A stretch of 64,000 bases of DNA. It comes from Nocardiopsis dassonvillei_B. GTDB lineage: Bacteria > Actinomycetota > Actinomycetes > Streptosporangiales > Streptosporangiaceae. Shown here piece after piece: positions 26,122-34,427 of this stretch. Each line of letters starts with the position of its first letter. Positions within the stretch are counted from its first letter, which is position 1. The notes beneath the pieces were generated by a model. That model did no database searches and was not told the origin of the DNA. It worked only from the letters and a program-made list of their open reading frames with translations. The translations under genes and the position numbers were made by a program. The DNA lies in NCBI RefSeq assembly GCF_964273065.1, contig NZ_OZ186815.1, positions 6,324,001-6,388,000 on the forward strand. Reading direction: 5' to 3'.

Positions 26122-27636
26122 ATGCGACGACGATCCCTCCTCGCGGTCCTGTGCGCCGCGACCCTGGCCGCCTCCGGGTGCTCCGGGGGCGGGGACGCCC
26201 CGGCCGACGCGGACCAGGAGACGACCCTGCGCTACGCGGCGGTCGGCGCGCCCGCGGCCACCACCGCCGACCCGCACGGCAGGGTCGGCAACGAGGCCGA
26301 CTACCTGCGCTTCGCCATGCTCTACGACGTGCTCACCGTCCTGGACGAGCAGGGCGCCGTACAGCCCCGGCTCGCAGAGTCGTGGGAGCCCGGGGGCGAC
26401 GACCTCACCCGCTGGCACATCACCCTGCGCCGGGACGCGGTCTTCTCCGACGGCGCCCCGGTCACCGCCGACGACGTCCTCTTCTCCCTGCGCCGCATCC
26501 AGGGCAAGGGGGCGGAGAACAACGGCCGCCTGTCCATGTTCGACCTGGAGGCCTCCTCGGTCTCCGGAGAGCACGAACTGGAGCTGGTCACCCGGCAGCC
26601 CTACGCCGAGGCCGGCGCGGCCCTGGCCTCGCTGACGTTCATCGTCCCCGAGGGCAGCGACGACATCACCGAGCCGGTCCCCGGCTCGGGTCCCTTCGTG
26701 CTGGAGGAGGCCGACGACACCACGGCGGTCCTCACCCGCAACGAGGACTGGTGGGGCCCCGGGGACGGGGCCGACCGCCTGGAGATCACCGCCATGCCCG
26801 ACCCGGCGGCCCGCGCCGCCGCGGTCGCCTCCGGCCAGGCGGACGTCGCCGGGAGCGTGGCCCCCGCCACCGCCCGGCAGTACGCCGAGGGTGACGAGGT
26901 CGAGGTGGTCACCCGGCCCGGCGGGGTCAACTACCCGCTGGTGATGGACCTGGAGGCCGAGCCCTTCGACGACCCGGCGGTGCGCGAGGCGGTCAAGCTC
27001 GCCCTGGACCGCCGGGCGCTCGTCGACACCGTCTTCCTCGGCTACGGGGAGCCCGGCGCGGACCTCGTCGCCCCCTCGGAGCCCTTCGCCCCGCAGGCCG
27101 AGCCGATCGCACAGGACCTCGACCGGGCCCGCGAACTCCTGGAGGAGGCCGGCCACGGCGACGGGATCTCCCTCACCCTGCACGCCACCAACTCCTACCC
27201 GGGCATGGAGGAGGCCGCGGTGCTGGTCTCCGAGCAGCTCTCCGAGGCCGGCATCGAGGTCGAGGTCGAGGTCGGTCCGCCCGACACCTACTGGACCGAG
27301 GTGTGGAACGTCGAATCGTTCTACCTCAACAGCCTGGGCGGGAACGGGTTCGTGGACTTCTCCCGCATGGCCCTGCTCGCCGAGGGCCCGATCAACGAGA
27401 CCGGCTGGAACGACGAGGACTGGGACGCCGACTTCCACACGGCCCTGGCCACCCCCGACGAGGGCGAGCGCCACGCCATGCTGGGCGACCTCCAGCAGCG
27501 CCTCGCCGACGGCGGCGGGTACGTGGTCTGGGGGCTCGGCGACGGCATCGACCTCACCGCGCCCGGGGTGACCGGGCTGCCCACCGGTCCCGGGTTCAAC
27601 CGGCTCCGGATCGAGCAGGTCGAGGTCTCGGGTTGA
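26122..27636 (+). CDS. Solute-binding lipoprotein, Opp/Dpp/Nik family (family 5 SBP)
   Basis: 504 aa. An N-terminal lipoprotein signal ends in the lipobox LAASGC (Cys about residue 20). The mature part has the family-5 blocks SWEPG, LRRDAVFSDGAPVTADDV and a NPxW-like EDWWGP segment. Members bind peptides, nickel or opine-type metallophores (CntA, which takes staphylopine-metal). Encoded directly before two permeases and a fused ATPase, so it should be the receptor for the imported zinc-metallophore, tethered outside the membrane. The ligand is inferred from context. Confidence 0.9.
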   Translation: MRRRSLLAVLCAATLAASGCSGGGDAPADADQETTLRYAAVGAPAATTADPHGRVGNEADYLRFAMLYDVLTVLDEQGAVQPRLAESWEPGGDDLTRWHITLRRDAVFSDGAPVTADDVLFSLRRIQGKGAENNGRLSMFDLEASSVSGEHELELVTRQPYAEAGAALASLTFIVPEGSDDITEPVPGSGPFVLEEADDTTAVLTRNEDWWGPGDGADRLEITAMPDPAARAAAVASGQADVAGSVAPATARQYAEGDEVEVVTRPGGVNYPLVMDLEAEPFDDPAVREAVKLALDRRALVDTVFLGYGEPGADLVAPSEPFAPQAEPIAQDLDRARELLEEAGHGDGISLTLHATNSYPGMEEAAVLVSEQLSEAGIEVEVEVGPPDTYWTEVWNVESFYLNSLGGNGFVDFSRMALLAEGPINETGWNDEDWDADFHTALATPDEGERHAMLGDLQQRLADGGGYVVWGLGDGIDLTAPGVTGLPTGPGFNRLRIEQVEVSG

Positions 27637-28634
27637 CGGCTCCGACAGGGGCGGCGCCGCAGGGCGCCGCCCCCCGGCCCCGGGGCCGGGGGGCCCGGTT
27701 CCCGAGGCCGCTCGCGGCCCTGGTGCGGGCCCTGCTGCTACTCGTCGCGGTGTCGGCGGTGGTCTTCGCGGCCACCTCCCTGCTGCCCGGCGACGCGGCG
27801 GAGCTGCGCGCCGCCCCGGGGGCCACCCGGGAGCAGGTCCGGGAGCTGCGGGAGGAGCTGGGCCAGGCGGACGAGCCCTGGCGGCTCTACACCGCGTGGG
27901 CCTCGGGCGTGCTGCACGGGGACCCGGGGGTCTCCCTGGTCAACGGCCGCCCCGTCCTGGACGCGATCCTCCAGCGGCTGCCCGCCACGGCCACCCTCGT
28001 CGGCGCCTCCCTGGCCCTGGCGGCACCGGCGATGCTCCTCCTGGGCGGGTGGGCGGGCACGGCGCGGCGGGGCCGCGGTACGGCGACCGCCCTGCTCACC
28101 GGAGGGGCCGCCGTTCCGGTGGCGGTGACCGCCTCCGGGCTGGCAGCCCTGCTCTCCGGGGTGCTCGGACTGGTCCCGGCGGTCTCCCTCCTCCCACCGG
28201 GGGACCCCCCGGTCCGCCACCCCGAGCTGCTGGTCCTGCCGGTGCTGTCCATGGCCCTGCCCACCGCCCTGTTCGGCGGCGGACTCCTGGCCGGGGCCGT
28301 CGCCGACGCCGCGTCCCGCCCCCACGTGGCCGACGCCCGCCGACGCGGGCGGCCCCCGTGGGCGGTCGCCGCGGTGGACGTGCTGCCGTTCCTGCTCGCC
28401 CCCTTCCTGCGGGTCCTGGCGGTGAGCGCGGGCGGCCTCATCGCCGCCGCAACCGTCGTGGAGACCCTCTTCGGATACCCGGGCCTGGGCTCCCTGCTGG
28501 TCTCCTCCATCGCCTCGCGCGACGTTCCCGTGATCCAGGCGGTGGCGGTGTTCGCCGCCGCCGTCGTGCTCACGGGCACCGCGCTCGCCGACGCGGTCGC
28601 GGGCGGCACCGATCCCCGGAGGCGGGCGTGGTGA
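27633..28634 (+). CDS. ABC permease, DppB/OppB type
   Basis: 333 aa membrane protein with the DppB layout: an N-terminal span, then a periplasmic segment (LLPGDAAELR...PGATREQVRELREELGQ), five further spans and an EAA-like loop (DARRRGRPPWAVAAVDVLP). The C-terminal VETLFGYPGLGSLL block is diagnostic of this family. The start is TTG 27633, overlapping the binding-protein stop (TTGA). First of the two permease subunits of the importer. Confidence 0.9.
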   Translation: MTAPTGAAPQGAAPRPRGRGARFPRPLAALVRALLLLVAVSAVVFAATSLLPGDAAELRAAPGATREQVRELREELGQADEPWRLYTAWASGVLHGDPGVSLVNGRPVLDAILQRLPATATLVGASLALAAPAMLLLGGWAGTARRGRGTATALLTGGAAVPVAVTASGLAALLSGVLGLVPAVSLLPPGDPPVRHPELLVLPVLSMALPTALFGGGLLAGAVADAASRPHVADARRRGRPPWAVAAVDVLPFLLAPFLRVLAVSAGGLIAAATVVETLFGYPGLGSLLVSSIASRDVPVIQAVAVFAAAVVLTGTALADAVAGGTDPRRRAW

Positions 28635-29446
28635 GCCGCACGGCCACCGCCGTCCTCCTCGCCACGGTCCTGGCCGCCGCGGCACTGGGCGGCCTGGCCG
28701 CCCCGCACGACCCCACCGCCCCGCTCTCGGCCCCCTGGCAGGGTCCCGGGCCAGGGCACTTCCTGGGCACCGACGCCCTGGGCCGCGACGTGTGGTCCCG
28801 GGTCCTCGCCGGAGGCGCCGGGCTGCTCTCCGTCTCCGTCGCCGCCGCGCTGGCCGCCTCCCTGGCCGGCGTCGGCGCGGGCCTGGCCGCCGGCTGGTAC
28901 GGCGGCTGGACCGACCGGATCCTGAGCTCCCTGGCCGACCTGCTGCTCGCGGTCCCCTCCCTGCTGCTGGCCCTCGTGGTGGCCGTGGCCCTGCCCGGGC
29001 ACGCCGCCGTCGTCACCGCGACCGTGTGCGGCGGAGCGCCGCTCACCCTGCGGGTGGTGCGCGACGCGGTCCGCGCGATCCGCGGGACCGGGTACGTGGA
29101 GGCGGCCCGGTGCCGGGGCGAGAGCGGCGCGGCGATCCTGGCACGCGAGGTACTGCCCGCCATGAGGGGGGTCGTCACCGCCGACCTGGGCCTGCGGGTC
29201 GTGGTGGCGCTCCAGATCGCCTCCGCCCTCAACGTCCTCGGGTTCGGACCCGCTCCGCCCGCCCCCGACTGGGCGCTGATGCTGCGGGAGAACATGCTCG
29301 GCATCGCCATGAACCCGTGGTCCGTGGCCGCGCCGGCCCTGGCGATCGGCCTGACCACGGTCGCCCTGGCGCTCGCGGTCCACCTCGTCACCGGTCGGGG
29401 CCCCGCCGCCCCGCAGCGAAGGAAGGACATCCGTGTCGGGACTTGA
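28631..29446 (+). CDS. ABC permease, DppC/OppC type
   Basis: 271 aa. The family block HFLGTDALGRDVWSRVLAGG follows the first span, and the EAA loop reads YVEAARCRGESGAAILAREV. About six spans are expected. GTG overlaps the DppB-like stop. It ends 14 nt inside the following ATPase gene. Partner of the preceding permease. Confidence 0.9.
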   Translation: MSRTATAVLLATVLAAAALGGLAAPHDPTAPLSAPWQGPGPGHFLGTDALGRDVWSRVLAGGAGLLSVSVAAALAASLAGVGAGLAAGWYGGWTDRILSSLADLLLAVPSLLLALVVAVALPGHAAVVTATVCGGAPLTLRVVRDAVRAIRGTGYVEAARCRGESGAAILAREVLPAMRGVVTADLGLRVVVALQIASALNVLGFGPAPPAPDWALMLRENMLGIAMNPWSVAAPALAIGLTTVALALAVHLVTGRGPAAPQRRKDIRVGT

Positions 29447-30854
29447 GATCCGGGACCTGCGGGTCGCGGACCGCGCCGGCCGCACCGTCGTCGGCCCGTT
29501 CGACCTGGACGTTCCCGCCGGGGAGGTGGTGGCCCTCATGGGGGAGTCGGGCGGCGGGAAGACCAGCGCCGTCCTGGCCGCCCTCGACGCCCTGCCCGAC
29601 GGCCTGCGCCGGGTCGGCGGCCGGGTGCGCTGGAACGGGTCCACCGTTCCCCCGGGGCGGGCCGCACGGCTGTGGCGGCGCGCCCGTGTGGGATTCCTCG
29701 GCCAGGACCCGGCCTCGGACCTGCATCCGCTGCGCACCGTGTCGGGGCTGGTCGCGGAGGGCCTCGGAGCGGGTCCGCGCCGCGATCCCGCCGGAGCGGC
29801 GCACCGGACCCTGGAGGGCCTCGGGCTGGACGCCCGGGCGCTGGCCCGCCGCCGCCCGCACGAGCTCTCCGGCGGCCAGGCCCGGCGGGTGGCCCTGGCC
29901 AGGGCACTCGTCGGCGATCCGGGGCTGCTCGTCCTGGACGAGCCCACCAGCGGCCTGGACCCGGCGGCGCTGGAACTCGTGGTCGACGTCCTGCGCGAGC
30001 GCCGCGGGGCACCCGGCCGGGCCACGGTCGTCATCACCCACGACCGGGCCTTCGCCGAGCGGACGGCCGACAGGGTGGTCGTGGTCGGCGACACCCCGCC
30101 GGAACACCCGGGGCGGCGGGAGGCGGTGGCGGGCGGGGACGCCGACGGCACGCCGGTCCTGGAGCTGCGATCGCTGTCCGTCGACGCCCCCGGCGGCGGG
30201 CCCGCCCTGCTGGAGGGGATCGGCCTGGCCGTTCCGCCCGGCGGTTTCGTCGCCCTGGTGGGCCCCTCCGGAAGCGGGAAGTCCACCCTGCTGCGCGCCG
30301 TCGCCGGGCTGCACCCGCCGCGGACGGGGGCCGTGGCGGTGGCGGGGCGCACGGCCCCGGCCCGGGTGGAGGACCGGCCGCGCGACCTGTTGCGCGCCGT
30401 CCAGTTCGTCGGCCAGGACCCGGTGGGCGCGCTCCACCCCTCCCACCGGATCGGCACCGCTCTCGCCCGCCCCGCCAGGGTCCTGCTGGGGGAGCCGCGC
30501 GAGCGGGCGCTGGAGCGGGCCGCCTCCCTGGCGGCGGAGGTCGGCCTGCCCCCCGAGACGCTGGACCGCACCCCCGGCGGGTTGTCCGGCGGGCAGCGCC
30601 AGCGGGCGGCGATCGCCCGCGCCCTGGCCGCCGAGCCTCGGGTCCTGCTCGCCGACGAGGTGACCTCGGCGCTGGACTCCCGCAGCGCCCGGACCGTGCT
30701 GGACCTGCTGGACGCCCTGCGCGCCGAGCGCGGGCTGGCGGTGCTCATGGCGACCCACGACCGCGCCGTGGCGGCCCGCGCCGACCGGGTCCTGGCGGTG
30801 GACCCGGAGCGCCGGGCCCTGGTCCCCGAGCCGCTCGTCCTCGGTCCCCGCTGA
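29433..30854 (+). CDS. Fused DppD-DppF ATPase with two nucleotide-binding domains
   Basis: 473 aa containing two complete ABC ATPase domains. The first has Walker A GESGGGKTSAV, signature LSGGQARRVA and Walker B LLVLDEPTSGLD. The second has GPSGSGKSTLL, LSGGQRQRAA and VLLADEVTSALD. Opp/Dpp importers usually use two separate ATPases, so this is a natural fusion giving a one-chain motor. GTG 29433 follows GAAGGAAGG inside the previous gene. It is the last gene of the metallophore operon. Confidence 0.92.
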   Translation: MSGLEIRDLRVADRAGRTVVGPFDLDVPAGEVVALMGESGGGKTSAVLAALDALPDGLRRVGGRVRWNGSTVPPGRAARLWRRARVGFLGQDPASDLHPLRTVSGLVAEGLGAGPRRDPAGAAHRTLEGLGLDARALARRRPHELSGGQARRVALARALVGDPGLLVLDEPTSGLDPAALELVVDVLRERRGAPGRATVVITHDRAFAERTADRVVVVGDTPPEHPGRREAVAGGDADGTPVLELRSLSVDAPGGGPALLEGIGLAVPPGGFVALVGPSGSGKSTLLRAVAGLHPPRTGAVAVAGRTAPARVEDRPRDLLRAVQFVGQDPVGALHPSHRIGTALARPARVLLGEPRERALERAASLAAEVGLPPETLDRTPGGLSGGQRQRAAIARALAAEPRVLLADEVTSALDSRSARTVLDLLDALRAERGLAVLMATHDRAVAARADRVLAVDPERRALVPEPLVLGPR

Positions 30855-30882
30855 CCCCGGGGCCGGGCGCTAGATTGCGGAT

Positions 30883-31485
30883 ATGGACGACGCCGGGGCG
30901 CGAGGCCCCATCGAGGACGACGCCGCGGTGCTGGGCGCCGTGGGCGAGCGGCTGCGGCGGCTGCGCACCGGGGCGCGGCTGACCCTGGCCGGGCTGGCGG
31001 AGCGCACGGGGATCACCCCGAGCACGCTCTCGCGCCTGGAGACCGGTCGGCTGCACCCCACCCTGGGCCAGCTGCTGCCGCTCTCGCGCGTGTACCGGGT
31101 GCCGATCGACGAGCTCGTGGACGCACCACGGGTGGGGGACCCGCGGGTGCACCTGCACCCGGTGCGCCGCTTCGGCCTGACGTTCGTCCCGCTCACCCGG
31201 CGCGCGGGCGGGGTCCAGGCCTACAAGGTGGTCTACCCGCCCGCCCGGACGCTCCCGCCGCCCGAGCTGCGCACGCACGAGGGCCACGAGTGGTTCTACG
31301 TGCTCTCGGGGGCCGTCCGGCTGGTCCTGGGCGGCGACCAGGACCTGCTGCTGGGCGCCGGGGAGGCCGCGGAGTTCGACACCCGGGTCCCGCACTGGAT
31401 CGGCAACCCCGCCGAAGGGGGACCCGCGGAGGTCATAGCGATCTTCGGGACGCAGGGGGAGCGCATCCACCTGCACGGGGACTGA
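30883..31485 (+). CDS. XRE-family regulator with C-terminal cupin sensor domain
   Basis: 200 aa. An N-terminal HTH_3 domain (LRRLRTGARLTLAGLAERTG, then SRLETGRLHPTL) is joined to a cupin_2 barrel (HEGHEWFYVLSGAVRLVLGG). Such proteins sense a small molecule through the cupin and control neighbouring genes. It is followed after 72 nt by a methyltransferase gene; a perfect CTTGC-N6-GCAAG repeat lies between them and is a likely binding site. It starts 28 nt after the metallophore operon ends but seems to be functionally separate. Confidence 0.9.
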   Translation: MDDAGARGPIEDDAAVLGAVGERLRRLRTGARLTLAGLAERTGITPSTLSRLETGRLHPTLGQLLPLSRVYRVPIDELVDAPRVGDPRVHLHPVRRFGLTFVPLTRRAGGVQAYKVVYPPARTLPPPELRTHEGHEWFYVLSGAVRLVLGGDQDLLLGAGEAAEFDTRVPHWIGNPAEGGPAEVIAIFGTQGERIHLHGD

Positions 31486-31500
31486 CGGCCCGACCGGGCC

Positions 31501-31516
31501 CTTGCACATCCGCAAG
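31501..31516. promoter_or_regulatory. Inverted repeat CTTGC-N6-GCAAG, candidate operator of the XRE-cupin regulator
   Basis: CTTGCACATCCGCAAG has perfect 5-bp arms around a 6-bp spacer. It is 16 nt downstream of the regulator stop codon and 42 nt before the methyltransferase start, a usual position for the operator of the downstream gene. Confidence 0.55.
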
Positions 31517-31557
31517 AAAGCGTGCGCCGCGGGCGCGGGCACCCGCACGATGGCGTC

Positions 31558-32247
31558 ATGGGAACAGACACCACCCGCTCCGGCCGCGATTTCTGGGAGA
31601 GCCGGTACCGGGACGACGACCCCTCCGCCCCCCTGCCCGCACCGGGCCCGGCCTTCACCGCGCTGATCAAGGAACTGCTCCCCGGAGCGCCGCCGGGATC
31701 CGGGCCCGACGGCGCGCCCCGGGCACTCGAACTCGCCTGCGGACGCGGCGGGGACGCCCTGTGGCTGGCCTCCGCGGGGTGGCACGTCACCGCCGTCGAC
31801 ATCTCGGAGCACGCCCTGGCCGCGCTGGCCGAACGCGCCCGCAGGGCCGGCGTCGGAGACCGCCTCGCCGTGGAGCGCCACGACCTGGCGAGGTCCGCGC
31901 CCCGCCCCGCCCGGTGGGACCTCGTCTGCTCGAACCACTTCCACACCGTGGTGGACCTGGACCGCGACGCCGTCCTGCGCCGTGCGGCGCGCTCGGTGGT
32001 CCCGGGCGGGCTGCTGACCGTCATCGACCACGGCTCCAGCGCCCCCTGGTCCTGGGAACAGCGCGACGACCACCCGACCGCGGCCGACCTGTGGCGGTCG
32101 CTCGGACTCGGGGACGGCTGGAGCGCCCTCGTGTGCGAGCAGCGCGAGCGGACCGCCCGCGGGCCCGAAGGGCGGACCGCGACGGTGGTCGACACCGTGG
32201 TGGCGGCACGCCGCACCGGCACCGCGGGGGAGGGCACGCGCTCATGA
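31558..32247 (+). CDS. Class I SAM-dependent methyltransferase (TehB/UbiE-like)
   Basis: 229 aa with an N-terminal FWESRYRDDD block and SAM motif I (ALELACGRGGDALWLA). The acidic post-I residue is in VTAVDIS, and motif IV reads LVCSNHFHTV. This architecture is common in small-molecule or thiol methyltransferases. ATG 31558 is chosen; an in-frame GTG at 31522 would extend into the promoter and operator. It overlaps the following DinB gene by ATGA. Substrate unknown. Confidence 0.82.
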   Translation: MGTDTTRSGRDFWESRYRDDDPSAPLPAPGPAFTALIKELLPGAPPGSGPDGAPRALELACGRGGDALWLASAGWHVTAVDISEHALAALAERARRAGVGDRLAVERHDLARSAPRPARWDLVCSNHFHTVVDLDRDAVLRRAARSVVPGGLLTVIDHGSSAPWSWEQRDDHPTAADLWRSLGLGDGWSALVCEQRERTARGPEGRTATVVDTVVAARRTGTAGEGTRS

Positions 32248-32735
32248 CCGCTCCGCCGCGCCGGCACGACCGGCCGCCGCCCCGGACCGGACCCGGGGAG
32301 AGGGAGGTCCTCACCGGTTTCCTGGACTACCTGCGCGAGAGTGCCCGGGCCAAGCTGGAGGAAGCCCCGGAGCGGGACCTGCGGGCCCCCGGCGTCCCGT
32401 CGGGCACCAACCCGCTCGGCCTGGTCGGGCACCTGTCGTACGTCGAGCGCTTCGTGTTCCTGGGGGAGCGGCCCCGTGACTGGTCGGCCACCTTCCACGC
32501 CGCCCCGGACGAGGGCGTCCGGGACGTCCTGCGGAGGTACCGCGAGGCCGTCGCCGCCGCCGACCGGGCCATCGCCGCCTGCGAGGACCTCGGCCGGCCC
32601 GCGCACGCCGGGAGTCCGGGGCATCCGGCGCCGTCCATGCGCTGGGCCCTGGTGCACATGATCGAGGAGACCGCCCGCCACGCCGGCCACCTCGACATCC
32701 TCCGGGAGCTGGTCGACGGCCGCACCGGACGCTGA
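32244..32735 (+). CDS. DinB/DUF664 family protein
   Basis: 163 aa, predicted four-helix bundle of the DinB superfamily (DUF664, mini-circle protein type). The likely metal-binding histidines sit in VGHLSYVERF and in the C-terminal HMIEETARHAGHLDILRE. Several members are thiol-dependent (mycothiol) transferases. ATG overlaps the methyltransferase stop, so the two are co-translated, possibly as a detoxification pair under the XRE-cupin regulator. Confidence 0.85.
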   Translation: MTAPPRRHDRPPPRTGPGEREVLTGFLDYLRESARAKLEEAPERDLRAPGVPSGTNPLGLVGHLSYVERFVFLGERPRDWSATFHAAPDEGVRDVLRRYREAVAAADRAIAACEDLGRPAHAGSPGHPAPSMRWALVHMIEETARHAGHLDILRELVDGRTGR

Positions 32736-32775
32736 CCCGGCGCTTCCCCGCCCGGAGTTCTCGATTTTGAGAACT

Positions 32776-32791
32776 TTATCAATATTGATAA
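32776..32791. promoter_or_regulatory. Perfect 16-bp palindrome upstream of an HTH regulator
   Basis: TTATCAATATTGATAA is a perfect palindrome in a very AT-rich island, extended by AAC/GTT at both outer ends. It is 9 nt before the ATG of the winged-helix regulator at 32801, so it probably overlaps that promoter and serves for autorepression. Confidence 0.72.
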
Positions 32792-32800
32792 CGTTCGGGC

Positions 32801-33340
32801 ATGGCGACCACCGACGTCCTCCTCCACCCGGTGCGGCTGCGTATCGTCCAGTCCCTCTTCGACTCCGATCCGCTGACCACCGCGCAGCTCCGCGACCGGC
32901 TGTCCGACATCCCGCCCGCGACGATGTACCGGCACATCACGGTCCTCGTCGAGGCGGACGTGCTGGAGGTGGTGGAGGAGCGGCGCGTGCGCGGGGCCGT
33001 GGAGCGCAGCTACCGGGTGAGCCGGGGGCGCGTGGAGGTCGACGGCGCCGCCCGCGCGGAGATGACCCGGGAGGACCACCGCCGGGCGTTCACCGCGTTC
33101 GCCGCCTCGCTGATGGCCGACTTCGACCGCTACCTCGCCCACGAGGACGCCGACCCCGTCCGGGACGGCGTCGCCTACCGGCAGGCGGCGGCCTGGCTCA
33201 CCGACGAGGAGCTCGCCGACCTGGTCACCCGGATCGGAGAGCTGGTCGAGGCCAGGGCCGGACGCGGTCCGGGCGGCGGCAGGCGGCGCCATGTCCTCAG
33301 TTACCTCGCGGTGCCGGACTCCTACCGGGAGAACGGCTGA
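32801..33340 (+). CDS. ArsR-like winged-helix transcriptional regulator (HTH_20 type)
   Basis: 179 aa. The N-terminal winged helix is clear (LLHPVRLRIVQSLF, LRDRLSDIPPATMYRHITVLVEA, then a wing region with ERSYRV). The C-terminal helical part (~90-179) resembles the YdfL/PF12840 group and has no metal-binding cysteines. ATG 32801 starts just after a perfect palindrome. It probably regulates itself and perhaps the CPBP protease gene 89 nt downstream. Confidence 0.85.
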   Translation: MATTDVLLHPVRLRIVQSLFDSDPLTTAQLRDRLSDIPPATMYRHITVLVEADVLEVVEERRVRGAVERSYRVSRGRVEVDGAARAEMTREDHRRAFTAFAASLMADFDRYLAHEDADPVRDGVAYRQAAAWLTDEELADLVTRIGELVEARAGRGPGGGRRRHVLSYLAVPDSYRENG

Positions 33341-33428
33341 ACTCACCCCTGCGGGGCCGTCGTCCCCCGCGGCCCCGCACCGTGGAACCACCCCGGTACC
33401 GAACGGTCCCGGGAGAAGGAAAGTGATC

Positions 33429-34313
33429 ATGTCCGAAACCCCCCTCACAGCGGTGACGCCGGAACCGAGCCGGCGGGGACCGGCTCCGGAGGGCGGTGGC
33501 CCCCGGTGGCTGCGCCCGCCCCTGGTGCGGCTCCTCCTGCTGAGCGTCCTCTTCCTCGTCGTCCAGATGCTCGCCTCCAGGGTGCTGCTCCCCCTGATGC
33601 ACCGCCCGCTCCCGGCCCTGGCCGTGGGAGTGGGATCCGCCGTCCTCGCCCTGCTGGTCTACGTCGCCGCGGTGCGCCTCACCGAGCGGCGCAGGGTCAC
33701 CGAACTGCCTCCGAGGGCCCTGCTCCCAGGCCTGGCGGGCGGCACGCTCCTGGGCGTTCTGCTGTTCGCCGCGGTGATCGCGGTCATCGCCGTGTTCGGC
33801 GAGTACCGGATCACCGGGCGGGGCCCGGCCGACGGGGTCGTGGCCCTCGTCGGGCTGATGTGCACGGTCGCGGTGATGGAGGAGCTGTTGTTCCGCGGCG
33901 TCCTACTGCGCCTCCTGGACGAGCTCGCCGGTCCCTGGACCGCCCTGGGGGTCTCCGCCGTGCTCTTCGGCGCCATGCACATGGCCAACCCCGGAGCCAC
34001 CCTGTGGACCGGGACGGCCATCACGGTCGAGGCGGGCCTCATGCTCGGCGCGGCCTACCTCCTCACGCGCAGCCTGTGGCTGCCCATCGGCCTCCACCTG
34101 GGCTGGAACTTCGCCGCGTCCGGGATCTTCGGCACCGCCGTCTCCGGTGTCGACCACGGCGGGAGCGTGTTCACCTCGACGGCATCGGGCCCGTACCTGC
34201 TCACCGGCGGGGGCTTCGGACCCGAGGCGAGCATCGTCGCGGTGGTCCTGTGCACGGTCCTCACCGTGCTGTTCCTCGTCCGGTTCCGCAAGAAGTCCCG
34301 CGAGGACGGCTGA
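33429..34313 (+). CDS. CPBP-family intramembrane glutamic/metallo-protease
   Basis: 294 aa with about eight hydrophobic spans and the CPBP (Abi/CAAX) motifs: MEELLFRGV (Glu151-Glu152 and Arg), FGAMHMAN with the second-motif histidine, and GLHLGWN. Members process membrane proteins or modify bacteriocin self-immunity. ATG 33429 and GTG 33423 are both possible after GGAGAAGGAAAG. The upstream winged-helix regulator is the likely controller. No bacteriocin gene lies next to it. Confidence 0.87.
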   Translation: MSETPLTAVTPEPSRRGPAPEGGGPRWLRPPLVRLLLLSVLFLVVQMLASRVLLPLMHRPLPALAVGVGSAVLALLVYVAAVRLTERRRVTELPPRALLPGLAGGTLLGVLLFAAVIAVIAVFGEYRITGRGPADGVVALVGLMCTVAVMEELLFRGVLLRLLDELAGPWTALGVSAVLFGAMHMANPGATLWTGTAITVEAGLMLGAAYLLTRSLWLPIGLHLGWNFAASGIFGTAVSGVDHGGSVFTSTASGPYLLTGGGFGPEASIVAVVLCTVLTVLFLVRFRKKSREDG

Positions 34314-34427
34314 CCCGGACCTCCCGGCGGAGGCGCCCGCTCCGCCGGGTACGCTCGCGGTGCCCGCCGGGCACCGCGAGCGGAGCGCGCCGGGCGCCCC
34401 GCCCGGAACGGACGAGCAGGAGGACCA

